From contig CANQCD010000007.1 of the NCBI GenBank assembly GCA_947589455.1, positions 1 to 35,204 on the forward strand: a DNA stretch of 35,204 nt. Direction: 5' to 3'. Under the pieces are notes generated by a model, which searched no databases, was not told the origin of the DNA, and saw only the letters and a program-made list of their open reading frames with translations. Positions 7,632 through 15,032 of the stretch are shown piece by piece. The stretch comes from an uncultured Lachnospiraceae bacterium. GTDB taxonomy: Bacteria > Bacillota > Clostridia > Lachnospirales > Lachnospiraceae. Made by a program: the position numbers and the translations under genes. Position 1 is the first letter of the stretch; each line of letters starts with the position of its first letter.

Positions 7632-7752
7632 TGTTATTGCCCTCCGCACGTCGCAGCGATGCGGGCAGCGTTTGCGTAAATCCCAGAAGACGGCGCTTGT
7701 TATTGCCCTCCGCACGTCGCAGCGATGCAGATAAAATTTGTATAAATCCCAA
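7632..7752 (+). repeat. 66-bp intergenic tandem duplication (1.8 copies)
   Basis: TGTTATTGCCCTCCGCACGT... starts at 7632 and again at 7698; the first about 33 bp are identical (…GTCGCAGCGATGC) and the ends share TTTG(c/t)(g/a)TAAATCCCA. Each copy contains CCGCA/TGCGG arms. It lies between the MutS-like gene and the BofC-like gene. The 61-codon ORF through it is repeat-derived and has no ribosome binding site. Confidence 0.9.
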
Positions 7753-7839
7753 ATATCCGTACAGACTAAAAGAGGGAACTTGTTTATTAGATGAAACAGG
7801 CGCCTGCATTGGCGGGCGTTAGAAAGGTGCGGTAAACCA

Positions 7840-8526
7840 ATGAATGAGAGGATATCAATGGGATTAAAAACGGCGGGGATGCTCGCCTGCGTTGCGGTGG
7901 GAAGTTTTTTTACTTATCAGGGCGCTGTACAAAAAATGGAACAGATGCAGTCAGACTATGAATCACGCCTGTCGGAGCGAGTAGACGTCTATGTGACGAA
8001 ACAGTTGGAGGAGGCGGCGAAGGATGTGGCAGGAAAGCTTGCCAAAGAGGAATCCGAGGCGATTTCTGCTGAGGCTTCCCTGGACAAGCTAGACGTCAAT
8101 ACCATCTTCCAGATCCAGAAATATGACGCTGCGACAGACAAGACCGTGACAGAGTATGAAACGCTGCCGGGAGAATTAGTCGGCGCTTCGCGCAAAGACG
8201 TGGATGCATATTTTCAGCAATATACGTTGGATTTGCCCGCAGAAGAATTTTTAGATGGACTGCAAAGCGTTGGTGTGGTATCCTTTTCCAAGGAGCGTCT
8301 GGTTGTAAAAAAAATATATGACGCTTCAAAAGTTGATTACCGATATTATCTGATCGCGCTGGATGGGGAGGTAGTCGTCTATTACGGCGACAAAAAGACG
8401 GTATATGAATATACGGGGATTGAGGTGAAAGATTTGCCGGCACAGGACAGGAAGGCGCTCAAAAATGGAATTGAGGTCAAGGATGAGGAAGAACTGTACA
8501 GTATTTTAGAAAATTTTTCTTCCTAG
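7840..8526 (+). CDS. Probable BofC C-terminal-domain protein, membrane-anchored
   Basis: This 228-residue protein has an N-terminal hydrophobic anchor (residues 9-27, LKTAGMLACVAVGSFFTYQ), a helical charged stretch (30-80), and a C-terminal domain with YYLIALDGEVVVYYGDKKTV and LPAQDRKALKNGIEVKDEEELYSILENFSS. That ending resembles the BofC C-terminal domain, which in Bacillus modulates the SpoIVB signalling protease in the forespore/intermembrane space. The match is by eye and the N-terminal BofC domain is not evident. ATG 7840 has AGGTG 10 nt upstream; the ATG at 7858 (MGLKTAG) with AGAGG before it is an alternative start. If the call is correct it adds another sporulation gene to the window. 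Confidence 0.55.
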   Translation: MNERISMGLKTAGMLACVAVGSFFTYQGAVQKMEQMQSDYESRLSERVDVYVTKQLEEAAKDVAGKLAKEESEAISAEASLDKLDVNTIFQIQKYDAATDKTVTEYETLPGELVGASRKDVDAYFQQYTLDLPAEEFLDGLQSVGVVSFSKERLVVKKIYDASKVDYRYYLIALDGEVVVYYGDKKTVYEYTGIEVKDLPAQDRKALKNGIEVKDEEELYSILENFSS

Positions 8527-8603
8527 AAGGCAGGCTGCCGGGGAATTTCATATACAAGAGAACCAGTCCGCCCTGTCATGGCAGTATAGAAATGAGGGAG
8601 AAT

Positions 8604-9920
8604 ATGAGAAGTGCAGAAGTTTGCGTGATTGGCGGCGGCGCATCCGGCATGATGGCCGCGATCGAGGCAGGGCGGCGGGGCAGCCATGTCCTTTTGTTAG
8701 AAAAAAAATCCCGCGTGGGCAAAAAGCTTCTTGCAACAGGAAACGGAAGGTGCAATTTTACCAATCGGAAACAATCGCCCGCCTGTTATCACAGTGAGGA
8801 GCCAGAACTTCCGTGGAATATCATCAGGCAGTTTGACGAGAAACAATCGGCTGCGTGGTTTGAAACAATCGGCGTTCCGGCATGGGAACGAGACGGATAT
8901 CTCTATCCGCTTTCGGGGCAGGCCGCCTCTGTCCTTCGGGCGCTGGAGCGTGAACTTGCCCTGACCGGGGCGGAAATCCATACAGAAGAGACGGTTCTGT
9001 CCATAGAGAAAAGAGAGACAGAAGACAGCCGGAGACAGGCGGGGAAAAACAGGCCGTTCCAGATCACAACGGATAAGGGGATTTATCTGGCAGGCAGCGT
9101 GATCCTTGCGACAGGCGGCATGGCGTCTCCTGTGCATGGAAGCACCGGGGATGGTTATTTATTGGCGGAAAAATTGGGACATTCTCTTATTCCGCCGGTA
9201 CCGGCGCTGACTTCCCTTATCATTGAAGGGAAATTTGCAAAGCGATGGAGCGGCGCAAGAATAAAGGGGACGGTTTCCCTTTCCAGTGAAAACGGGGACG
9301 TACTTGCCGCAGAGAGCGGCGAGATACAACTGACCGCAGGCGGGATATCGGGAATCCCGGTGTTCCAGTTAAGCCATCTGGCAGCGCGGGAGATGGCAAA
9401 GAATCGTCAGGTTTTTCTGACGCTTGACAGCGTGGCGGGATGGAGTGAGACGGAGCTTAAGAGAGAACTTTTGTTTCGGCGGGAGCATAACGAGGCGCAG
9501 TCTTTTGGCGACCTGTTAGATGGGATTTTGCCAGAGCAGTTTGCCGCGGCGCTCCTTTTGTATGCCGGAGAGGATATCCGGAAAAGGGCGGGAGACTTAT
9601 CGGAGCCGCAGATTGGGAAAATGGCTTCGCTGATGAAACAGCTCCGGCTCCCGGTCAAAGGGACCGGCGGCTTTGAAAAAGCGCAGGCGACAGCGGGCGG
9701 CGTTCCTGTCGGCGAGATCGATCCAGAGACAATGGAGTCGCTTTGCTGCAAAGGACTTTATCTGACAGGGGAGCTTTTAGATGTCAACGGCTGCTGCGGC
9801 GGATATAATCTGCAGTGGGCATGGACAACGGGATATCTGGCGGCGCAGGCGTTATCCCAAAGAGAGAGCCGGGTGGAAAAGAAAAGCTTCGGCGCAAAAG
9901 AGCAGGGCGGAAACAGATAG
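8604..9920 (+). CDS. HI0933/BaiN-like FAD-dependent oxidoreductase
   Basis: The 438-residue flavoprotein belongs to the HI0933 (YhiN/BaiN) family. Dinucleotide-binding motif VIGGGASGMMAAIEAGRRG at residues 7-25 and LLLEK; the family motif KKLLATGNGRCNFTN at about 37-51; ATGGMASPVHGSTGDGY at about 170-186; and the C-terminal GELLDVNGCCGGYNLQWAWTTGYLAA. Members reduce or oxidise varied substrates; BaiN of Clostridium scindens has been linked to bile-acid ring reduction, but homologs are in most Clostridia, so bile-acid chemistry cannot be inferred here. Start 8604 (MRSAEVCVIGGG) is preferred to 8592 because GAGGGAG lies just upstream and the Rossmann strand should start near the N terminus. Only 15 nt separate it from the next flavoprotein gene, suggesting an operon. 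Confidence 0.9.
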   Translation: MRSAEVCVIGGGASGMMAAIEAGRRGSHVLLLEKKSRVGKKLLATGNGRCNFTNRKQSPACYHSEEPELPWNIIRQFDEKQSAAWFETIGVPAWERDGYLYPLSGQAASVLRALERELALTGAEIHTEETVLSIEKRETEDSRRQAGKNRPFQITTDKGIYLAGSVILATGGMASPVHGSTGDGYLLAEKLGHSLIPPVPALTSLIIEGKFAKRWSGARIKGTVSLSSENGDVLAAESGEIQLTAGGISGIPVFQLSHLAAREMAKNRQVFLTLDSVAGWSETELKRELLFRREHNEAQSFGDLLDGILPEQFAAALLLYAGEDIRKRAGDLSEPQIGKMASLMKQLRLPVKGTGGFEKAQATAGGVPVGEIDPETMESLCCKGLYLTGELLDVNGCCGGYNLQWAWTTGYLAAQALSQRESRVEKKSFGAKEQGGNR

Positions 9921-9935
9921 TGCATGGAGGCAGAC

Positions 9936-11780
9936 ATGTTACATATTGATCAGATAAAAATCCCTCTGGAACAGTTGTTAAAAGATGTTCCGGAAGAACT
10001 TTTAAAAAAGGGGACGATCGGCGCAGAGGAAGAAGGTCTTGTCAAAAAAAAGACATTAAAAAAACTTCGGATCGCGCCCGGACAGCTAAAAGAGTTTCAG
10101 ATTGTAAAAAAGTCCCTGGATGCAAGAAAGAAAAACCAGATACAGTATATTTATCAGGTGGACTGCAGCTGCCGGGCAGAGAAAAAGATTCTGGCAAAAT
10201 GTGGGAAAGGCGACGTGACTTATCGAAAAGAAGAGGCAGGCAAGAGAGGGGCTGGCACGGAGCGGCAGCAAACAGATCCGACGGGTCAGACCATAGCAGA
10301 ACGGCGGCAAACAGAACCAGCGGGTCAGGCCATAGCAAAACGGCGGCAAACAGAACCGGCGGGTCAGGCCATGGCAGAACGGCGGCAAACAGAACCGACG
10401 GATCAGGCCATGGCAGAGCGGCAAACTCTTTTTGGTAAGGTGTCTATCGGTAAGAAGAGTCCAGATAACAGGCCTGTTGTAGTTGGATTTGGTCCGGCCG
10501 GGATGTTTGCGGCGCTGCAGCTTGCCAGAGATGGCAGGACGCCTCTTGTTGCAGAGCGGGGAATGGATGTGGATACGAGAAAACGTACCGTAGACCTGTT
10601 CTGGGAGACAAACGTTTTAGACCCGCAGAGCAACGTACAGTTTGGCGAGGGCGGCGCCGGGGCGTTTTCGGATGGAAAGTTAAACACCCTGGTCAAAGAC
10701 GTCTCCGGCAGGAACCGCAGAGTATTAGAGACATTAGTGGAGTTTGGCGCGCCGTCAGAGATTTTATATCTGCAAAAGCCGCATATCGGAACAGACCGGT
10801 TACGAGAGGTGGTCAGGGAAATCCGCAGGGAAATTATCTCTCTGGGCGGAGAAGTATTATTTGGGACACAACTTGTCGGCTGGGATGCCGCAGACGGAGA
10901 ATTGAGGGAAATTGAGCTGCAGGGAGAGAACGGCCGTATGCGGACGCCGTGCAGCTGCATGGTTCTTGCGCTGGGGCACAGTGCAAGGGACACGCTTCTT
11001 ATGATAAAGGAAAAGGGGGTTTGGATGGAGCCGAAGGCGTTTGCTGTCGGCGTCCGCATCGAGCATCCGCAGGAAATGATAGGGCGGTCGTGTTATGGAG
11101 CGTTTTATCAGAAGCTTCCGCCAGCGGATTACAAGCTGACATATCAGACACAGGCGGGCAGGGGCGTCTATACGTTTTGTATGTGTCCCGGCGGGTATGT
11201 GGTAAATGCTTCCTCAGAGCCGGAGATGCTTGCCGTAAATGGAATGAGTTATCACAGCCGCGCAGGGGAGAATGCGAACAGCGCCATTGTCGTAACAGTA
11301 GATCAAAGAGATTTCGGGGAAGACGGCATATTGGCCGGAATGGAGTATCAGAGGAGCCTGGAACGCGCCGCATATCAGGCGGCGGGCGGGAAAGTCCCCA
11401 TACAGCTTTTTGGCGATTTCAAAGAAGGAAAGAAAAGCACGTCGTTTGGCGGCTTTTTGCCTCAGATCAAGGGCGGTTATTCCTTTGGAAACCTGAGAGA
11501 CGTGCTGCCCGGCGAGATCACGGCGGCTCTGATCGAGGGGATTGAGGCGTTTGGGCAGAAACGAAAAGGGTTTAACAGGCAAGACGCCATTTTGTCCGGC
11601 GTGGAGAGCAGGACGTCTTCGCCGGTAAGGATTCGGCGCGGGGGAAATTTGCAGTCAAATATCAGAGGGATTTACCCATGCGGAGAAGGCGCCGGCTATG
11701 CAGGCGGCATTACTTCGGCGGCAATGGACGGGCTTCGCGTGGCAGAGGAAATCAGAAAGGAATATCAGACAAATGGATGA
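9936..11780 (+). CDS. COG2509-like FAD-dependent dehydrogenase with internal repeat linker
   Basis: The 614-residue protein has an N-terminal helper domain (1-95; IDQIKIPLEQ, LKKLRIAPGQLKEFQIVKKSLDAR), a repeat linker (108-165), then a FAD domain beginning PVVVGFGPAGMFAALQLA (about 180) with NVQFGEGGAGAFSDGKLNT and GAPSEILYLQKPHIGTDRL, and ends with SRTSSPVRIRR and YPCGEGAGYAGGITSAAMDG. These are hallmarks of the uncharacterised FAD-dependent dehydrogenase family COG2509; the physiological reaction is unknown. Start 9936 (MLHIDQIK) has a perfect GGAGG 5 nt upstream; ATG 9924 does not. It overlaps the next gene by 8 bp (ATGGATGA), so the three genes 8604-11994 are probably one transcript. Confidence 0.9.
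   Translation: MLHIDQIKIPLEQLLKDVPEELLKKGTIGAEEEGLVKKKTLKKLRIAPGQLKEFQIVKKSLDARKKNQIQYIYQVDCSCRAEKKILAKCGKGDVTYRKEEAGKRGAGTERQQTDPTGQTIAERRQTEPAGQAIAKRRQTEPAGQAMAERRQTEPTDQAMAERQTLFGKVSIGKKSPDNRPVVVGFGPAGMFAALQLARDGRTPLVAERGMDVDTRKRTVDLFWETNVLDPQSNVQFGEGGAGAFSDGKLNTLVKDVSGRNRRVLETLVEFGAPSEILYLQKPHIGTDRLREVVREIRREIISLGGEVLFGTQLVGWDAADGELREIELQGENGRMRTPCSCMVLALGHSARDTLLMIKEKGVWMEPKAFAVGVRIEHPQEMIGRSCYGAFYQKLPPADYKLTYQTQAGRGVYTFCMCPGGYVVNASSEPEMLAVNGMSYHSRAGENANSAIVVTVDQRDFGEDGILAGMEYQRSLERAAYQAAGGKVPIQLFGDFKEGKKSTSFGGFLPQIKGGYSFGNLRDVLPGEITAALIEGIEAFGQKRKGFNRQDAILSGVESRTSSPVRIRRGGNLQSNIRGIYPCGEGAGYAGGITSAAMDGLRVAEEIRKEYQTNG
10257..10430 (+). repeat. 39-bp in-frame tandem repeat in the COG2509-like protein
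   Basis: Four copies (10257, 10296, 10335, 10374) plus a partial encode AERRQTEPAGQA(I/M)-type 13-residue units. Copies 2-4 are nearly identical in DNA. The array sits exactly between the N-terminal helper domain and the FAD-binding domain, so it acts as an extended flexible linker. Confidence 0.95.
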
Positions 11781-11994
11781 AAAAAAGATCGCAAGGATCA
11801 ATGAATTATATCATAAATCAAAGAGCGAAGGACTTTCGCCGGAGGAACTTGCAGAACAGAAAGACCTGCGGCAGGAATATATTTTATCGATCCGGCGCAA
11901 TATTCGGAATCAATTAGATCATGTGACAGTCGTAAATCCTGACGGAACAATGGCTGATCTGGGCAAAATGCACGGAAAAAAGAGAGGGCACTGA
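11773..11994 (+). CDS. DUF896 (YnzC-like) small protein
   Basis: The 73-residue product MDEKKIARINELYHKSK... matches the DUF896 pattern: helical hairpin INELYHKSKSEGLSPEELAEQKDLRQEYI followed by IRRNIRNQLDHVTVVNPDG. Bacillus YnzC forms a two-helix bundle; its gene is LexA-controlled there, but no function is established. The real start is 11773, inside the stop of the upstream gene (8-bp overlap, translational coupling), not the track start 11698. The nearest Shine-Dalgarno-like AAGGA is 12 nt away, consistent with coupling. Confidence 0.85.
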   Translation: MDEKKIARINELYHKSKSEGLSPEELAEQKDLRQEYILSIRRNIRNQLDHVTVVNPDGTMADLGKMHGKKRGH

Positions 11995-12113
11995 AAACAA
12001 AAGCGGCGAGGCAGGACTTTTAAGCGGTCGTGTGAGACAAGAGCGCCAAAAGAAAAACAAAAGCGGCGAGGCAGGACTTTTAAGCAGTTGTGCGTGACAG
12101 AGTGCCAAAAGAA
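11994..12113 (+). repeat. 60-bp intergenic tandem duplication (2 copies)
   Basis: AAAACAAAAGCGGCGAGGCA... occurs at about 11994 and 12054. The first 31 bp (through GGACTTTTAAGC) are identical; the second halves differ at several bases (GGTCGTGTGAGACAAGAGCGCC vs AGTTGTGCGTGACAGAGTGCC). It fills the gap between the DUF896 gene and the cyclo-ligase gene. Confidence 0.9.
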
Positions 12114-12132
12114 ATACGGGGAGGAAAAACAG

Positions 12133-12699
12133 ATGACAAAAGCAGAGGCAAGAGAGAAGATGAGACAGCTTCGCAGGGCGCTTTCTGATGAGGAGCGCAC
12201 AAAAAAAGAACGGCGTCTTGTGACACAGCTTCTTTCCTTAGACTGCATAAAACAGGCGGACACCGTTTTTTCCTATGCGCCGTATGGAACCGAAGCTTCC
12301 CCGCTCGGAGCGCTGCGCCTGTTATCAGAGCGAGAAGGGAAAAAAATTGCCTTTCCGCGGGTAGAAGGGGACAATATGCATTTTTATGCCGTAGGAGGGA
12401 TCGAAGAGCTGATCCCTGGATTTCGCGGGATACCAGAGCCGCCTGGGTCACAGGAAATCTATCCCCAAAAAGGGACAGTGATGCTGATGCCGGGGCTTGC
12501 CTTTGACCGATACGGAGGACGCGCCGGGTATGGGGGCGGTTATTATGACCGCTATCTGGAGCGGTTTCAAGACGTGCCGTATAGCAAGGCGGCAGTGGCA
12601 TACGACTTTCAGCTTGTGGAGAGGATAGAGACAGAATACTTTGACAGAAGGCCGGATTATATCGTGACAGACAAGAGGACGATCGTCATACGGAAATAA
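12133..12699 (+). CDS. 5-formyltetrahydrofolate cyclo-ligase
   Basis: This enzyme converts 5-formyl-THF to 5,10-methenyl-THF using ATP, returning folate to one-carbon metabolism. The 188-residue length is typical. Visible motifs: RRALSDEERTKKERRL near the N terminus (substrate/ATP binding), VFSYAPYGTEAS, and the family signature MPGLAFDRYGGRAGYGGGYYDRYL at about 120-143. GGGGAGG lies 8 nt before ATG 12133; the ORF-track start 12088 lies inside the upstream repeat and is rejected. Confidence 0.93.
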   Translation: MTKAEAREKMRQLRRALSDEERTKKERRLVTQLLSLDCIKQADTVFSYAPYGTEASPLGALRLLSEREGKKIAFPRVEGDNMHFYAVGGIEELIPGFRGIPEPPGSQEIYPQKGTVMLMPGLAFDRYGGRAGYGGGYYDRYLERFQDVPYSKAAVAYDFQLVERIETEYFDRRPDYIVTDKRTIVIRK

Positions 12700-12846
12700 T
12701 TGGTTATCTGGGTTTCACAGGTTTTTCACATCAAAAACATATTCTCTTCAAAATCGAAACACAAGTTTTTCATAATCTGTGGATACAATATAGACAATCA
12801 AGATAACAAAAGCAAATGCAGATATATTGAAAGGATGGAGATTGAC

Positions 12847-14007
12847 ATGAGAAAAAAACATTATATTGGGATGATTGCCTGTGCAGTGGTATTTGGAATC
12901 GTTGGAAGCGCAAGCTTTGAGGGGATTTCTTATCTGTACAGCCACACAGTTGCAAAAGAAGAACGTACTGCGGCGGCGCCTCAGACAAAGGCAGTCGCAT
13001 CGACTGTCATGACAAACCAGACAGACAGCGACGAGAGTGTGACAAAGGTAGCGGAAAATGTCCTGCCTTCCATTGTGGCGATTGACGTCACAATGACAGA
13101 GACAAACAGCGACTTTTTTGGCAGAACTTACCAGCAGGATGTGGAGGGGAGCGGTTCCGGCATTATTGTCGCACAGGATGAGCGCTATTTATATATTGCG
13201 ACAAACAATCACGTTGTGGCGGACGCCAAAAAAGTCTCTATAAAATTTAATGATGAATCTGTCTGCGAAGCAGAAGTAAAAGGGACAGATTCCGATTCTG
13301 ACCTGGCGGTCGTACAGGTGCTTACGAAGAATATTTCTGACAGTACGCTTGGCAAGATTAAAGTTGCGACCTTAGGGGAATCGGATTCCGTGAAGGTAGG
13401 CGACCAGGCGATCGCGATTGGAAACGCGCTCGGCTATGGGACATCTGTTACCGTAGGGTATGTCAGCGCAAAAGAAAGAGAGGTTGCCGGTGAAGATGTG
13501 ACATTAAAACTGCTGCAGACAGATGCGGCGATCAATCCCGGAAACAGTGGAGGCGCGCTGGTGAATGCAGAAGGCGCAGTGATTGGGATCAACTCCGCCA
13601 AATATGCGGATACCGAGGTAGAGGGCATGGGCTTTGCAATTCCCATCTCGACAGCCGTCCCGATCATCAATGACATCATCTCTTCTGAGATTCTGTCAGA
13701 AAACGAGAGAGGATATTTAGGCATCAGCGGCAAGGAAGTAGACGAACAATATGCAGAGTATTATAATATCCCGGAAGGCGTTTATGTCGCAGAAGTCTCC
13801 CAAAATTCTCCGGCGGAAAAAGGCGGATTAAAGAAAGGCGATATTATTGCCCGGCTGGATGGGCGGGAAATCAAATCTATGGCAGGACTGCAGGATAAAT
13901 TGTCTAAATTAAGAGCCGGCACGAAGGTTAAGATTGTTGTAAAACGTTCTGACAACGGAGAATATAAGGAGAAAGAGTGCACGGTCACACTGGGAAAAAG
14001 ACAGTAA
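12847..14007 (+). CDS. htrA: HtrA/DegP-family membrane-anchored serine protease with PDZ domain
   Basis: A 386-residue surface quality-control protease. One N-terminal membrane anchor (residues 6-24), a Ser/Thr-rich spacer, a trypsin-like domain with triad His122 (TNNHVVAD), Asp152 (SDSDLAVV) and Ser234 (NPGNSGGALVN), and one C-terminal PDZ domain (about 285-380, GYLGISGKEVDEQY, SPAEKGGLKKGDIIARLDG). GGAG lies 6 nt before ATG 12847; ATG 12835 is a possible alternative. The 147-bp gap upstream holds no convincing sigma-A promoter. The stop codon lies in a 20-bp direct repeat. Confidence 0.92.
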   Translation: MRKKHYIGMIACAVVFGIVGSASFEGISYLYSHTVAKEERTAAAPQTKAVASTVMTNQTDSDESVTKVAENVLPSIVAIDVTMTETNSDFFGRTYQQDVEGSGSGIIVAQDERYLYIATNNHVVADAKKVSIKFNDESVCEAEVKGTDSDSDLAVVQVLTKNISDSTLGKIKVATLGESDSVKVGDQAIAIGNALGYGTSVTVGYVSAKEREVAGEDVTLKLLQTDAAINPGNSGGALVNAEGAVIGINSAKYADTEVEGMGFAIPISTAVPIINDIISSEILSENERGYLGISGKEVDEQYAEYYNIPEGVYVAEVSQNSPAEKGGLKKGDIIARLDGREIKSMAGLQDKLSKLRAGTKVKIVVKRSDNGEYKEKECTVTLGKRQ

Positions 14008-14035
14008 ACAGCGTTAAAAGACAGTAAAAAGCAAT
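13996..14035 (+). repeat. 20-bp tandem duplication across the htrA stop codon
   Basis: AAAAGACAGTAAA occurs at 13996 and 14016 with similar flanks (cagcgtt / aagcaat). The first copy contains the htrA stop codon. Confidence 0.8.
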
Positions 14036-14093
14036 AAATTCTTTGCCATTTCATGCCTGCCTTTTTAAAAGACAGGAAAAAGGCAAAAAATAC

Positions 14094-14122
14094 TTTACAA
14101 GAAAACGGAAGTGTGATATCCT
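14094..14122 (+). promoter_or_regulatory. Sigma-A promoter of rpsO
   Basis: TTTACA, 17-nt spacer, TATCCT. The distance to rpsO leaves a leader of about 110 nt. Confidence 0.6.
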
Positions 14123-14137
14123 ATCAGAGTTGTATTA

Positions 14138-14226
14138 TTCTGGTTATGGGATAGCCAGATTGACCGATACCGTTACCCGGAAAACGGACGCTCCAGCCGT
14201 TTCTTAGTAACTGGTGAATGAAAAGA
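14138..14226 (+). promoter_or_regulatory. Structured rpsO leader (probable S15 autoregulatory RNA)
   Basis: The leader can form a 7-bp hairpin (CTGGTTA / TAGCCAG, 14140-14158) and a nested helix in which GTTAC (14172) pairs with GTAAC (14207) and AAACGG (14182) with CCGTTT (14197). Bacterial rpsO genes commonly have leader RNAs bound by S15 itself; assignment to a known S15-leader class would need a covariance-model search. Confidence 0.5.
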
Positions 14227-14240
14227 CAGGAGGTTTTATT

Positions 14241-14507
14241 ATGATCAGTAAAGAAAAGAAAGCAGAAATCATCAAGGAATATGGCCGTACGCCGCAGGAT
14301 ACTGGTTCGCCGGAAGTCCAGATCGCTATTTTGACCGAGCGTATCACAGAGCTTACCGAGCATCTTAAGTTGAATAAGAAAGACCACCACTCCAGACGCG
14401 GTCTGTTAAAGATGGTTGGTCAGAGAAGGAATCTTCTGGAGTATTTAAAGAAGAAAGATATCGAAGGCTACCGCTCTCTGATCGAAAAACTTGGTATCAG
14501 AAAATAA
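14241..14507 (+). CDS. rpsO: 30S ribosomal protein S15
   Basis: The 88-residue protein binds the 16S rRNA central domain. The sequence has the S15 core [44 protein letters not shown] and the ending [16 protein letters not shown] lies 7 nt before ATG 14241, which replaces the track start (GTG 14214). Monocistronic with its own promoter, leader and terminator. The neighbouring pnp gene, common in other Firmicutes, is not found here. Confidence 0.98.
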   Translation: MISKEKKAEIIKEYGRTPQDTGSPEVQIAILTERITELTEHLKLNKKDHHSRRGLLKMVGQRRNLLEYLKKKDIEGYRSLIEKLGIRK

Positions 14508-14538
14508 AAAACAGCAAAAAGCAGCAAAAAAACAGGCT

Positions 14539-14584
14539 GCCGTTCTCATGGCATTTGTCAGGACATGAGAACGGCGGCTTTTTT
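14539..14584 (+). terminator. Intrinsic terminator of rpsO
   Basis: GCCGTTCTCATG / CATGAGAACGGC, a perfect 12-bp stem with a 13-nt loop, followed by a TTTTTT tract. Confidence 0.93.
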
Positions 14585-14585
14585 C

Positions 14586-14780
14586 TTATCAAAAGCCAGA
14601 ACCCGCGTTTGCCACAGCGATCGCACAGCACGAGACATTTTAGAAAGAGCAGATTCTGTTATCAAAAGCCAGAACCCGCGTTTGCCACAGCAATCGCACA
14701 ACACGAGACATTTTAGAAAGAACAGATTCTGTTATCAAAAGCCAGAACCCGCGTTTGTCGCAGTGATCGCACAGCGCGCA
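14586..14780 (+). repeat. 73-bp intergenic tandem repeat (2.7 copies)
   Basis: TTATCAAAAGCCAGAACCCG... starts at 14586, 14659 and 14732; the third copy is cut short near 14780. Copies 1 and 2 differ at only a few positions. Each contains a CGATCGC/CAATCGC core and AGACATTTTAGAAAGA. The array starts directly at the rpsO terminator T tract and stops before the next promoter, filling most of a 525-bp gap. Confidence 0.93.
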
Positions 14781-14813
14781 TTGCTTTAGCAAAAACTAAA
14801 TTTCCGATATCAC

Positions 14814-14842
14814 TTGACAAAGATTAAAAAAAGACATAACAT
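14814..14842 (+). promoter_or_regulatory. Sigma-A promoter of the flavin oxidoreductase/alkD operon
   Basis: TTGACA, 17-nt spacer, TAACAT. The resulting leader of about 185 nt is GC-rich and contains short inverted repeats (GCCATA/TATGGC at 14873-14900 and GCCGG/CCGGC near 14953-14967), whose role is unknown. Confidence 0.65.
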
Positions 14843-15032
14843 GGTTTTTGAAACTATGTATAGAAAAGCGGCCATAGGAAAATGATATTTTTATATGGCG
14901 GTTTGCGCCAGCGTGCTGCATGGGGCAGACCAGACGCCCGTTTCCGTCGGGCAGCCGGCTTTACCGGCAGAAAACCGGGGCAGATCAGACGCTTTGCACC
15001 GGAAAGCAGGCAGCACAGGAATGAGGAATCGT

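Noticed and set aside
7637-7822. 61-codon ORF in the 66-bp repeat
   Set aside because: Its sequence is generated by the duplication and there is no ribosome binding site.
8604-9920. Bile-acid (BaiN) function for the HI0933-family enzyme
   Set aside because: Only family-level similarity; no bai operon genes in the window, and such homologs are widespread.
12700-12846. Search for a sigma-A or CIRCE-type site before htrA
   Set aside because: TACAAT is present near 12784 but no -35 hexamer lies at 16-18 nt, and no CIRCE half-sites are seen.
14041-14089. Palindrome CCTGCCTTTTTAAAAGACAGG as htrA terminator
   Set aside because: It is followed by A-rich, not T-rich, sequence on the plus strand, so it does not fit an intrinsic terminator of htrA.
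14895-15032. 46-residue N-terminal extension of the flavin oxidoreductase
   Set aside because: The family starts directly before the PIIQGGMG barrel strand, and GAGGAA precedes ATG 15033.
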